Origin: Eumeta japonica
Lineage: Eukaryota; Arthropoda; Insecta; Lepidoptera; Psychidae
Assembly (NCBI GenBank): GCA_005406025.1
Contig: BGZK01000212.1
Location: 372,001 to 436,000 of the forward strand
DNA: 64,000 nucleotides
Direction of reading: 5' to 3'
A program made the translations under genes and the position numbers. Below the pieces are notes generated by a model that saw only the letters and a list, made by a program, of their open reading frames with translations, did no database searches and had not been told where the DNA came from. Positions 13,301-25,131 of this stretch are shown here, in pieces; position 1 is the first letter of the stretch, and every line of letters begins with the position of its first letter.

Positions 13301-14322
13301 ATATTACAAATAAATTAACAGCAATACTAACATGTACAATCGTGAAAATCTATTTTTTAAAGTATTAAGTTTATTTAATAATCACATTTAAACCAAAAAT
13401 ATTTACACTGTGATTTTCACATGTCTCTTCCTATATAATAAACGTAAACCAAATAAAAAAATGAAGGCGATTAATGGTGTTTTCTCGTCTACGATAATAC
13501 ATACAGTAAGCACTAGTATTTTTAATGAAATATTCTTCAATAATAATTTTAATAAACATATTACACAGAAAATTCGCACTGCAATTAAATCTCCGTTAAC
13601 ACTGCGCATTGCGAGGCGTGAATTATTAAATACTTGACTGAATATTTTCACACTCGAAGAGATTGAAAACGAATATATGTGTTTATTTTCGAACACTAAG
13701 CTATTGAATACTTGTACTATTACCTCAACCTTAAAATAATGGAAACGAAATTTTTGCGGTTGGCTTACAGGTTCAACCATTTTTCTGATTGTTTAGATAC
13801 TTTCTTTGTAACCATTCAAAATGGGGGCGACAACTTAAATGGTCCTCGGTCCCTGAGCTCATATCACATGTCCTTTATATAATGTGGTGGGTGTCGATGT
13901 GCTATAGCTTATTCTTTCATTTTTGGTTTTGTAAAAGTTTTAAGGTGACGTTCAGACACAGACTAATTTATTATTTTCGTTGTTAAAATACTCAATTAAT
14001 ACCTTAAAACATAAACAATTATATAAAAAAAAAAATAAACAGTTCACGTACGTCACATACAGTGACACACAAAAAATAATCAATATTTATCCGATTGAAG
14101 GGGATTGTAGACCTATCTCAAAAAATAGTAATTAATTTTGTAGACCCTTTCAAAGTTTCCAATGACGAACATTTGTTCATTTAATGTTCTGGGAATCAAT
14201 TTTATGTTCAGCTTTTTACATGCTTCTCTTATACACACATGCTCAATACATGTTTGGCTCGTCATATGGAGAGTATTTAAAAGGGACTCTTTCATTTTTA
14301 ATTTTTATAACACTTTCGATAG
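10363..14322. other. AT-rich intergenic DNA, no gene recognised
   Basis: No supported gene. A minus-strand frame of 106 codons at 10525-10845 lies in a slightly GC-richer block but has no recognisable domain. The part from about 12400 to 12700 has higher complexity than its surroundings and could be conserved non-coding DNA. CAT trinucleotide runs lie near 12085. Confidence 0.45.
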
Positions 14323-14577
14323 ATAAACGAGCGGACGAACCATCAGACAGTATGATCACCGCCCCCTTTGAAAACTCGCAACTCCAGGGGAGACACCAGT
14401 GCGTAGCCAACCACTGTCTCTCGAGAATAGTATATCTAATGGAGGATTTGACTGATGGAGGGGGATAGGAGGGAGAGGATCACCGGAGAGCTCTCACTCA
14501 CTGGACGAAACCCATCAGCATAAGCTGATACTTCACGTCCGTATTCTACAACAGTGTGGTATCTCACCGGTCAAACT
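14323..14577. repeat. GC-richer dispersed repeat fragment (SINE/LINE-like)
   Basis: A block distinctly richer in GC than its neighbours, containing ACCGCCCCCTTTGAAAACTC and CTCACCGGTC. It resembles a common lepidopteran repeat with CACCGCCCAT and GCAACTCCAG blocks. The family assignment is from memory of that pattern. The frame at 14184-14468 crosses its edge and is not a gene. Confidence 0.4.
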
Positions 14578-14630
14578 TGCTCATTTTTGTGCTGCAACCA
14601 AGTTGGCTTCAGTATGGCTCTACCACTGTT

Positions 14631-14935
14631 TTTATGCATATTTAATATACAGTTAACTAGACATGTTATGAGAGTGATAAAATAATTTTCTCTTATGCGT
14701 GCTGAATAAATAATGGGTCATTTGTGTAATCACTATGAAAAAGAACTCACTTTTATGCGTAATTAATAAACAAGTAGCCAGTTGTTCATTGAATAGGGAA
14801 AAAAGAGTACCTCTTAACAAATATTTGATAAATAGTTAGTCATTTAAATAGTGCGTACAGAAAAAGAATATTATTTTATGTACGCATAATAAACAGTTGG
14901 CCAATTATGAAAAAATAACTGCAAATATTAGTTTT
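14631..14935 (+). repeat. Tandem repeat, five decayed ~60-bp units
   Basis: Units begin near 14631, 14691, 14751, 14811 and 14874 with TTTTATGCGT or a variant, followed by nnTnAATAAA, then a GGCCATTTG-like block and GAAAAAGA. The period is 60 bases for the first units and about 63 for the third. Divergence is considerable, so the array is old. No coding potential. Confidence 0.6.
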
Positions 14936-16927
14936 TACGCAGAATATTGAGAGATTCACCTTGTTCTGTTAAAACCGTAAACTTATCATAGGTTTTTTCT
15001 GTGTCATAAATCAAGAACTATTTTCTGTGTCATAAATATATCAGAATTTAAAACTTAATAGTTATAGAGAGAAGGGAGAGAATGTTCATTTCTCATCTTT
15101 TTTCTTTATAACTATAAAACTGTTTCATTTGATATTGTTAAAAAATGTATATTTGAGATCCTCAGAACAAGCCCTCTCATTTGACATGTGGGTTCAGTTT
15201 ACAATATTTTTTCCTAATTTGAAATTCATATGTGAACCAACTTTTCGACTTAATTGTTCCAGCAGATTCAGAGCAAATTGATTGCAACAGATTAATAGCC
15301 AAACATATGAGTGATCCTATAATGGTCCCTCTTTTTCATTGGACGTGCGGAACCCTAAAAAGCATAAAAAAAACTTTCTCAAGATATACTCCGAAGACAT
15401 TCTAGGCACGTTATTTGGACACTATGAATAAGTAACTCAGAGGCGTACTAAAAACACACTAACCTTGTTATGTAACGAGCATGGATAAGAAACTTTCGTA
15501 GAGGCGTGTTGAGCACATACTTAAGCAGTCATTTAATACTTTTTTTTCTGCTACAATTTTATTCTCGTTCTCGTCTCGCCGGGCCACGGCAGTGTGCCTC
15601 GCGATGATGACCTAAGGAGCATTCTTATTTGTAATCATCTTGATCGTCTCTATACCGCTTCTAATTGAGCTTTATGTACAATACAATTTTAGTGTTTTTC
15701 TACTCAATAGTAGAAAGAAATAATAGAAAGTTATATCTACTTTAATGAAATACGACTTAGCTTAAAGTTGATGAAGTTCGTACTGCACTTTTAATGCACA
15801 AATAAATAAATTATAAACATTGACAATTACTTTTTACTTGGAGTCTTAATATTTACAATTTATATATTATTATGTAGGTACTGTAAATATTTCATTCGTT
15901 TTTCAGGTTATGAAAATGTTGGATTATCCTTCCGGCTAGTAACAAATAAACTAGAGAAAAAACCAAAAGACCATACGAAAAACAGAGAATGATGGCCCTT
16001 TCATATTAATAGGATGAATATTTTTAATTTCGAAGTCAGTACTTTTTAAAAATCCATTAGCCCTTCCATTAATTCTTTAATAAACGAATTAAAGTAAATG
16101 ACTTTTAATTTATTATATTTAATGATACGTCTTTACAATACAGTGCCCAATACTCTGTCGCTCTGAATTAACTGCGAATGATGCAATGCGCAGGTACAAC
16201 GCCCCCCGCCTTTTCTTTCTTCTCCCCCACGTTCCTATTTTACGCTATTTCGCGACAAACTTAACAGCGGCTGAATTCTTGTGTTGTACTGTACTGTTTT
16301 TTACTATTTTATAACGTTAATTTATATAAAAGTTACCTCAATCTTTATCTCAATCTCACTTCATTTAAAAGAAATGATAATTTGACTTAAAGATTGTATT
16401 AACGAAACGTAAATTTTTTATACAATCGTAATGTGACATTAAACTGGTCTAATCGTTTAGTCTTTTCTATTTAATGTCCAATTGCTGGGTATTGGGATAC
16501 AATATTTGACACTAAGACATAACATACTACTTAAGGTAAGTTGGACTAATGTGGTATCAAAGGATGTCACAAAAACTGGTACAAAAACGGGTGATAGTGG
16601 TCTCAGGAATAGAATCTAATATATAAAAGAAGACTAATTTATACAAAAAATAATAATTTACAGAAGTTATGGAACAAAACTCAGCACTAGAGCGCCTACA
16701 TTATATCACGTATCTGATGAATTCGTCAAATCAATAATAAATTGTTCATTGCTTTAGTTTACTGATGATACTATCAGCTGATCAGATCAGTAGTGAACCT
16801 TTTGACAACCTCCAAACGACTATACAACCCTAATGAAATAACTACAGAATATAAGTGTAGTAGTGAACGACATTACTGATGAATGAAAACTTATTCATTT
16901 TAGTTTTAGTAAGAGTTCGGCAATTAA
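14936..16927. other. AT-rich intergenic DNA with one small repeat tail
   Basis: No gene recognised. A direct duplication of TTTCTGTGTCATAAAT lies near 14996 and 15023. The tail GCGGAACCCTAAAAA of the GTTCCG repeat family is at 15347-15361, without the body of the element. Short GC-richer patches near 15570 and 16200 have no recognisable content. Confidence 0.45.
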
Positions 16928-16949
16928 ATGTTACGGTTAGCCGTAACAT
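16928..16949. repeat. Perfect hairpin, 9-bp arms, TTAG loop
   Basis: ATGTTACGG, loop TTAG, CCGTAACAT. It sits two bases from a larger hairpin that has the same TTAG loop. Confidence 0.85.
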
Positions 16950-16951
16950 TG

Positions 16952-17011
16952 CAGTTGCAATTATGTGCAACATGTGCCATTAGTGGCACATGTAGCACAT
17001 AATTGCAACTG
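16952..17011. repeat. Near-perfect hairpin, 28-bp arms, TTAG loop
   Basis: The arms 16952-16979 and 16984-17011 pair at 27 of 28 positions around a TTAG loop. Each arm contains GCAATTATGTGC and CATGTGCCA. The lone mismatch is an A/T difference at the centre of the arm. Confidence 0.85.
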
Positions 17012-18455
17012 TACACTCACTACTAACAATGCATTCAAGCAAATGTGTTATATTTTTGTACTCCATTTTTCCCCTTTAATATTATAGTTTGTGTTTCATA
17101 GACCTAAGACAACTAACAGATGCGGAGCGGGCTGGAAATGCGCGAGAGACGTCATACATACTCGTTAGCCGGCTGTCATCGGAGGTACTCTGCCCACGCG
17201 CGGACGAGTGAAAATCGAATTATGCGGGCCGGTGTGAGATTGAAGTACTTTCCATACTAAAACCATATTTACGGCAGTGAAACAAACAGTTAAAAATAGC
17301 GTCACTAGACGATCGCGGACGAGCGCCTAGACACCTGGGACGAGATGTCGGAAAGATGAGTTCTTGCGCAAACTGACTACTCCTCAGTATCCTGGTTCAT
17401 ATAATAATATATTAGTTCACAAACGCTCTTCTCTGAGCCTAATTACTGACGATCGTCTAAAGCGTTCAACTCATGTAAATCAAATAAATGCCCAAATTGC
17501 AACTACACTTTCAAAACTTATGTTAGTCAGCTAGAAATTTTAATATTGTATTCTATTATCTATATATGTCAAAGAGTGAATTAAGTGAGTTGTATTTAAA
17601 ACACAGCCCAAACTACTGTCAGTGCAGAAATTTGAAATTGATTAGGGAGATTCGTTTTATAACTTTAGTGGACACTAAAATGATTTTTAGAAATTCAAAT
17701 CCTAAGAGGATGAAAATGGTGAGATGCTGTTCTATAGAATATCGATACAGATGTCAAAATGTTAAATTTGATATCTGTATCTTCAACGGTTTCAACGGTT
17801 CTTTATTACTTATAGAAATAAAGAAAAAAAAAACCAACATTATTTTTATCAAATTAATCCTGAAAAAAATATTTTTTTGCAATTTAAGATTCAGAAAATT
17901 CATATAATCATAGGAAGCTACACTATCCCAAATATCAAATCACAACCGTGATCGGTACCCAAATCGAAATATCATACAGGTCGAGAAATGAAACTGAGGA
18001 ATTTATTTTATATTTACACGGTAAGCCACGGGTAAAAATTGCATACAATACTAAGCATTTGGTGAATCCATAATGACGTATGGACACAGTAGTTACGGGT
18101 CTATATTTAAATCACATACATAGCAATTGAGCCTCAAAAAAAAACAAAAAAAGGTACTTTTTCCTAGAGTTCTTTAAATTAACTTGACAAAACATGATAC
18201 AAATAAACAAGACAAATACACCAAAAAAAGATACGAAAATAAGCAAACATTTTGAAATATACAATTTTTTAAGACTAATCCCTACCTGATTCTTATTATA
18301 CCTACCTAATTCTTAACCTAAGTCCGTTTGTAAAATATACATAAAAAAGTGACATTTATTGTCGGCTTCAGAGATTAAATAATTTTACAGATTGTCGAAG
18401 TTAAAAACTCTTTAATAAAGAAAAGTGATGGTGCTGTTTAGTAGTTTCATAATGC
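17012..18455. other. Intergenic DNA with a GC-richer island
   Basis: The part from about 17110 to 17400 is much richer in GC and CpG than its neighbours and may be a regulatory or repeat-derived block. The rest is AT-rich. The frame at 17566-17907 is lysine- and isoleucine-rich, as expected of AT-rich non-coding DNA, and is not called. Confidence 0.4.
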
Positions 18456-18628
18456 GTACTGGCCTATTTGAAGGGAATTCAGTCCGCAGAGTATATTAGG
18501 CTATGCGTCTTTGGGACGCTATATATATATACCTCCACCTCAATATATATATATATATATATATATATATGCTCTCATAGCCTAATATACTTTGCGGACT
18601 AAATTTGTCCCTTCAAATGGGCCAGTAC
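18456..18628. repeat. Foldback repeat, ~50-bp arms around AT microsatellite
   Basis: The left arm (18456 to about 18506, starting GTACTGGCC and including AGTCCGCAGAGTATATTAGG) pairs with the right arm (about 18577-18628, including CCTAATATACTTTGCGGACT and ending GGCCAGTAC). The loop contains two TA runs separated by CCTCCACCTC. A small MITE or foldback element is likely. Confidence 0.75.
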
Positions 18629-19924
18629 ACGTGCACAGTCGTGTCGACTACCATGGGCATTTATGTGTATCTTTCATTACAGTTTACATGCGCAAACACC
18701 GGTATACACATATGTGTAATCGTCTTTGACAATATTTTTGTTTTGTGCCAGTTCGTACTGCATAATTTTCGAGTTCTTGGCCTACAGACTGTATTATCGA
18801 TTATGGAAGCAATTAATTTCAACCAGTCTACAATGAGATTCCAAATTTTCAACTATTGTACAAATAACGTATACAGAAAATGCAGAATTTTAATTAAAAA
18901 TAAAAAGGTTTTAATACAAAATATTAGATAAAGTATATGAAAGGATTTCCTAGTTTTTCTTTTATTCAGTCTTCAGAATTTAATAATTTTGTAACCATTT
19001 AACATGAAAAGCATGAATAGCACTTTAATTAGACTCTACTATTTGATTTAAGGTTTTCTTTACAAGAAACAAATAGTTCCATTTCAAGTGAAAATCCTTA
19101 TCCATGAGTTTCAGTGAGAACTTCCAACTCTCTGGAAAATGATTATTCATTTTATAGCTCTGTTCTCCAATTTACTTTATAAGCTGAGACAGACAAAACG
19201 GTAGGCACTTTGATGTCTAAGTTACAAAACAAACCGAGTACAATGGAGTTGAGCCCTAGCACAAAGAAAAATATTTGGTATTTATCTACTGAACAAAAGA
19301 ACGGAATACAGAAAAAGAGTTTCTGACTAAATCTCTTTTAAAGTCATTTCCATATAATGTGCATAGAGACTTTCATTCGTAGGCCGTACGCACACAGCCC
19401 TAATTAATCGACCGACACTATCGTCTTAAACCGCTGCTTTCGCCTTGCGCTGTAAACTAAAATTAATTGGTCTTTTAGGATTTTTCATTCTGTTCATGAT
19501 CAACAGAAAGATTAATTGTATTGAACTCCAATAACAACGATCCATCAAAATATTGCTAGCTCCACCTTCGTCAAACACACGGCCGTCGATACACCCTGGT
19601 TTTCCGCGTTTATGAGAAAGTAACGCGATTTGGAAAAAAAGCTGTTAGAGCAATGCTTTCGTATAAATTTTTCCCACGACAAGCAGTTTTATTCCATTAC
19701 ATACAAATCTATCGACCGTCGACAAACTGTCTCCTAGACAAATTAAAATACCTTTTCACTTCCCGCTATGAAATTTAAAAAACGAGTTTTCCGTTAAATA
19801 AATAAAGATATGTTTATTGTTTTTTTTATAGAAAGAACGGGGAGAAATACATTTACGTATTCAACAAGTTTAGGTGTTTCTTAGTTGTTTTGCTTGGATA
19901 TGTCGAACTTGAACATTGACTGAT
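18629..19924. other. Intergenic DNA, possible conserved non-coding block
   Basis: No gene recognised. The stretch from about 19370 to 19760 has mixed composition with TAATTAATCGACC and other homeodomain-like sites and no open frame, which is how cis-regulatory blocks often look. This is an impression only. Confidence 0.3.
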
Positions 19925-20206
19925 GACATGTCAACGCCAATACCGACTAAAACCTTTCCTTTCTTTTTCTCAAGCCTCTGATTCTCATGGAAACCGCCGT
20001 TTGGCATTATTTCGTGAGGGGAGGATCCAGCTGCCGCGCTTCCTTCTTGTGGCTAAGGTGTTATATTCTCTTTCTTCTAGATTTTGTTGTTTCCTCTTCT
20101 TTCGATGGAACGCAGATCCATAAGGACTTCTGAAATGAAAGTACTTGTAGCGTTCCAGGCAGCTTCTGGTGACAGCATTGCTTCTACTAGTGTATCTGGT
20201 CGAATT

Positions 20207-20959
20207 GGGAATTTGAAAAAAAAAAATATTTATTTTTTTTTATATATTTTAAAACTTAATTATTAATTTTATTGATATCTTATTTGAAAAACGAAAAAAA
20301 AATTTTTTCAATTAATTATAAGCGATTAAAAATTGATAAAATTAAAAAAAAAATCACGTGACTGTGAACGCGCCACGATTGGCCACCATACTTGTGACGT
20401 CATAATGTTATAGCAATTCCATAACAGTGCAGCGTTTACAGCTATTAAAAATAACTAATGACAATATGAATATGAAATACTTACATCAAAGTGATCTTCA
20501 CAACAAAAAAAGTTCGATTTTGTTTTAGGATTATCTCGGAGCACTGCTTGAAACCATTTTTTTCGACGTTTCTCGTCTTGAGGAACATTTAAAAACATTT
20601 TTTCCGGAGTTGTCTTTGTAGTATTTGTACAAATGGTACAAAACAAGAGCGGTAACTTTGAAATTTGACATTTTATATATTTTGAGTATTTAACAATGAC
20701 AGAATAAAATAAATCAAAACTCAAAAGCACTACACTTATTATCTCCGTATACTACTTGAGTGACAACTAACATTATGACGTCACGCACTCGGATTTGTTC
20801 GGGAGTTGTCGGCGCGTCTTCGGTACTGGATTCAAAAATTAATTTTTATTTTGATATAGCTTTTTAATTATTGCAGAAAAAAAAAATAAAAATTGTTTTG
20901 TTATAAAACTTATATATGATCTTGCCATTTTTCAAAAAAAAAATTTTTTTCAAAAACCC
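20207..20959 (-). mobile_element. 753-bp DNA element with THAP exon, inserted in the R1 copy
   Basis: The ends are inverted: GGGAATTTGAAAAAAA on the left and, reverse complemented, GGGTTTTTGAAAAAAA on the right. AATT flanks both sides (20203-20206 and 20960-20963). Reading the R1 frame across one copy of AATT restores the retrotransposon protein, which confirms both the insertion and a 4-bp target duplication. The interior holds one THAP-coding exon and GC-richer segments with TGACGTCA near both ends. A 4-bp AT target site, GGG termini and a THAP domain are reminiscent of Kolobok-type transposons, although these normally use TTAA; other 4-bp families such as Sola are possible. No catalytic domain is present, so the copy is non-autonomous. 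Confidence 0.75.
20485..20730 (-). CDS. THAP zinc-finger exon (partial transposon gene)
   Basis: The minus-strand frame contains C-T-I-C, then F-L-N-V-P-Q-D, a W in KKWFQAV, and the closing C-E-D-H-F: the C2CH arrangement of a THAP DNA-binding domain with the usual conserved proline and tryptophan. After GAT the sequence is GTAAGT (20484 downward), a strong splice donor, so this is an exon of a longer gene whose later exons are missing from the element. THAP domains occur in transposases and in host proteins derived from them. The true start codon is uncertain; the upstream part of the open frame is not THAP-like. Confidence 0.6.
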
Positions 20960-23900
20960 AATTCTCTGTTTCAGGAGTTTCTCAAAATTATCACGCTAAG
21001 GATTAAAACGATGGCACAGAAAGAATACGTACTCTGCGTCTTCATTTACTCCAGGGCAGGACGGGCACTCCGGTGAATCATCATGCTTGAAACGGTGAAG
21101 ATACTCACGGAAACAGCCATGTCCTGACAACATCTGTGTTAGATAATAGTTGACCTCGCCGTGATTCCGGTTCAGCCAAACGTTGATCTTTGGTATTAGA
21201 CGGTGTGTCCATTTTCCTTTTGATGCAGCATCCTACTGTGGTAGCCATCGTGCGATGATGTACAGTCGTTCTTCTGTTCTGAGTTCCTCAACACTGAGTG
21301 TGGTTGACTTCTTTCGATGGTAAAGGGTCCGTCGTTCCTCAGCTAGAACTTTAAGAGGCAAAGTTCTGGAGATAACGCACACTGCTTCCTCAGATATTGT
21401 GCGGAAAGCGCTGGCTACTCTTAGGGCACTCTGCCGGTATATTGGACCTGCCTTTCTCCATGCTTCTTGGATCTCCAGTGCGTCTGCCCAGAATGATATT
21501 CCATAAGTGAGCACCGATGTGACTACAGATGATAACAGTAGCCTTCTGCTCTGCTTTAGGCCTCCAACGTTAGGCATTAGTCGTGCTAGGCTAGCTCTAA
21601 CTATCGACGCTTTGGCACTAACGTGGTCGACTTGCTGTTTAAAATTAAGTCGAGCGTCAATCATCACTCCCAGATAGCGTATAAATGGTTGTGATACTAT
21701 TTAGTGCTCCCCAATTTTCAACTTGATGGTTTCCACCTTCTTCCTGCTTGTGATAAGCTCCGCCTCGATTTTGTGGTCAGCCAGTTTTAAATTAACTGTT
21801 TCCATCCACTCGTTAATCCGTGCATGTTGTCGAAGATTTGTTTTATCTCATCAAGATATTTCGCGACAATCATTACTGCTACGTCGTCTGCATATGCTAC
21901 GAGTTTGGCACTTTTTGGTATTGTCAGTCTCAGCAATCCGTCGTACATGATGTTCCATAAGAGTGGACCAAAAACAGAACCCTGAGGTACACCTCCGGTA
22001 ACATCATACTCTTCTGGACCATGTTTCGTGTCTTATTTCAGGACTCTATCTGTAAAGTTGCTAAGCACTATCCTACGCAGGTATCCTGATACGTTCTTTC
22101 TTTCGAGAGCTTGCATGATGCAGTCCCAGTTGGCGGAGTTAAAGGCGTTTTTGATGTGTATTGTGGCCACCAAACAGTATTTCTTCGTACCGCCCTTCCA
22201 CCTGGTCCCTGCGATTGCTTCCTTGGCTGTACCGACAACCAGATTGATGGCGTCCAGGGTTGATCGTCCTTTTCGAAACCCGTACTGATTATCTGCCAAG
22301 AGAGGATCGACTACTGCTTCAATTATCTGGTGAATTATACTTTCAAGTATCTTACCCGCCGTATCTAGTATGCAGAATGGGCGGTAGAATGACGGTTCCT
22401 CAGGTTGCTTTTTTCCTTTGGGAAGCAGTACTAATCGTTGCTGTTCCCACTTCCGGGGGAAAGTCCCTTCCTTAAGGTATGTGCTGTATGTGTCCATGAG
22501 CTTTGTTATTCCCTACACGATCACAGGCCTCCATAAGCTCACTCTCCGTTACGGGTGGAATGTCGTTAGGATCTTATTGCACTGACGGATATCTAAGTAT
22601 ACGCCGTTGTGGAAACAATGCAGTGACAATGTTCTGTAGAAGTTGTGGGCATGTGGGTGACGGCATTGGCTGAATTTTTAGATGCGTCATGACCACTTTG
22701 TATGGCCTACCCCACGGATCTTTGTCCACCTCGCTAATGAGCTCCTCCCAGCATCTCCTCTTGCTATCCTTGATTGCCTTGCTCAGACATCGACGTGCTT
22801 TTTATACTCTGCTACGATCTCCGCCGAGTTTGATCGTCGATAATCATACTGCGATCTTCTTCTCTTCCTGAGATACTCTTTACGGAGAACGCTGATGTGG
22901 TCGTTCAATCAGTGTACCAAAGGTCTTTGATTTACGCTACGTTTACGAGGCATGCAGGCCTCGCAAGCCTGGGTAACTCTCTTCATCAGGTCCTCAGTCA
23001 TTTCTTTTGCGCAACCACCGATGATCGGGTTACTATCTAAGGCAATAACTAACACACTCGGGTTAAACGATTTCACTTTCCACGCAACAGTGTTAAGTTT
23101 CTTGGTCGATCGTCGAGTATTCTGGTCATTTCCCAGAGAATCGCGTTGTGGTCGCTGCCGTGTAGATATCCGTCACCTTCCAGTCGCAATTCTCTTTGAT
23201 GAGACTGCTGCTGACAAAAGTGAGATAGATCTACGATGGAACTTGTGTTTCCTTTGGTGTAAGTCGGCGTGTCGCCACTATTGAGTAGAACTACATCTAG
23301 TGTAGTGAAAGCTTCTAGTAGTGCTTTTCCTTGCATTTGTCTGCTTACTGCCCCAGTCCACTGCCCAGGAATTGAAGTCGCCGGCAATCGCCACTGGGTA
23401 ATGCTTCTTCGCGTCCTCGGTCAGCTTATCCAGAAAGTCAGTACATTCAGTAATAGAGAGGCTAGGTGGTGCGTAACAGGTGTAGAAACAGATGCCATCC
23501 ACTGATACTGCTACAAAACCGGCGCTGCCATTGTTAACCTCATCCTGAAAAGGAAACTTGTCACAGGACCAAATGACAGCTTTGGTAGTACTATCGGTTT
23601 CCCATAATTAGCCGTTGAGGTGTTTATATGGCTCTGATAAAAGCACAAGGTCAGGTTTTTGTTCGCGTACTGTCTGCATGAGCAAATTATGTGCAGCCCC
23701 ACAATGGTTAATATTTAGCTGCAGTATTCTTATTTTCTTCGATCCGTTATTTTCTTAAGTGCCTCTTGATAATCTGGGCATCTACTTGTACCGGCAAAAT
23801 GGGCAATATTCTCAGTGCTGGGTTGTTCAACACATAGTGCACATTTTGCTGGCTTATTGCACTTGGCAAACGTGTGTCCCTCTTCTCCACACTTAATACA

Positions 23901-24943
23901 GAGTTTGGTTCGGTCCACTTCGCTTTTGCACTGAACAGCACGGTGTCCAAATGGGCCAGCATTTAAAACATCGAACTGGCATTATCACTGTTCTTATAAG
24001 ACAATTGACCCAACCGATCCTTATTTTGCCGTGTTCTCCTACCACCTTCTGCGCTGTTGCGCTGCCAGCGTCACCGACGCAGTCTGCGTGCCTCTAAAGG
24101 CTTTGCGGATTTTGATGGCCTCTGCTATAATGCCACAATCATTTCCAGCTGCCTTTTGCGAGGTTGCCCTAATGTCACCTGTTGTGGTTGTGTCGTCCAG
24201 GTCGCGGATTTCTAGGTCTTCTTCAGGACCCGTATTGATAACTTTGGCGTCCTCTTGCAGTATCGCTACAATAGTGTTATGCAGTGTTTTTCCTCTGTCC
24301 CCACTGCCTTTAGACAGTGTTGCAGACCTGTTTGCTGGGTACTGCCGTCTTGATCCGTCTAAGTATTTTCGAATATTTCTCTTTGTTCGTCGGGCGGATA
24401 ATCAGCGCCTCAGGTCTCATCGCTGACCTTCGTGGTTTCCTCTGCTTGGGCTTCGGTATAAGCACCGGAGGTTTTTCTGGAGGCTGTTTTTTTCGCTCCT
24501 TCTTCATACTCTTTTTCGACTTTACCATTTCCCAGGCTGGCCCTTTGTTCTGTTTGCCAGAAGTTTGAGGAGGTTCTTTAATTTCTTCCTGCATCTTTTT
24601 GGAAAGACTGGGTCCTGAATCTGTTAGCCTCTTTGTCGTCTGTTGAGCTGCGCTTTCAGGAGAACGATTTTTTTCGTTTCCCTTTCCTCATGTTATCCAC
24701 ATCTGAGTAAGGGATTCGGTGTCCGCATCCGTGTCTATTGCAGAGAGCTCCGTCGGCGTATCAGTGGTTTCCTGATGGTTCGGCAGAGTTTGTCTCTGCG
24801 TACTTCGGGATTCCTGGTGTACAGCTTGCTCCATCTCCAGTTTCTAGAGCTTTTCGAAGACACCTTCAATGCTCGCCAGCTGATTTTTAATCGGCTTATG
24901 GACGTTGATCTTCGGATCAGCAAAACCACGTAAGTCTTTGTCA

Positions 24944-24969
24944 GATGTCAAACCCAGGGGTTTGACATC
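24944..24969. repeat. Palindrome 1 in R1 gag, 12-bp arms
   Basis: GATGTCAAACCC, spacer AG, GGGTTTGACATC. The arms are perfect. Confidence 0.9.
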
Positions 24970-25003
24970 CTCGGAAAGCTTTGTTTGTTTGTTAGTTTGA
25001 CAT

Positions 25004-25045
25004 CCTAGAAATCACTAAGGAGCAGGCTCCTTAGTGATTTCTAGG
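25004..25045. repeat. Palindrome 2 in R1 gag, 20-bp arms
   Basis: The arms 25004-25023 (starting CCTAGAAATC, ending AAGGAGC) and 25026-25045 are perfectly complementary around a spacer AG. The palindrome brings a stop into the gag frame. Confidence 0.9.
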
Positions 25046-25105
25046 CCAGAGTCTATTGCTGTCTTCAAGGCTTTTCGTTCTTTGCCCGAAATCCGTTCCT
25101 CTACA

Positions 25106-25131
25106 GAAACTGATAGGATCCTATCAGTTTC
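25106..25131. repeat. Palindrome 3 in R1 gag, perfect 26 bp
   Basis: GAAACTGATAGGA followed directly by its complement TCCTATCAGTTTC, with no loop. It shifts the gag frame by one base. Confidence 0.9.

Larger units (their letters stand above)
20077..23745 (-). pseudogene. R1-type ORF2 (endonuclease and reverse transcriptase), disrupted and split
   Basis: In order on the minus strand: an APE-type endonuclease start (QLNINHCGAA, later SEPY) at about 23600-23740; endonuclease pieces with AGDFNSWAVDWG near 23380 and GSDHNAI near 23150; RT pieces with YGFRKGRST near 22260, GGVPQGS near 22000 and the catalytic YADD at 21883-21894; then SVLTYG near 21500 and a C-terminal finger CPSCPG...DAEYVFFLC near 21020-21070. 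The last part (RPDTLVEAML, stop at 20077) continues beyond the inserted element at 20203-20963. Several frameshifts and in-frame stops, including TAG for an expected tryptophan at 21233, mean no product. Catalytic residues remain readable, so the copy is not ancient. Confidence 0.85.

Noticed and set aside
13403..13780. 125-codon minus-strand frame
   Set aside because: Hydrophobic and AT-driven with no domain or start context.
17566..17907. 113-codon open frame
   Set aside because: Rich in K, I and F as in AT-rich non-coding DNA; no domain, no intron signals, no neighbours.
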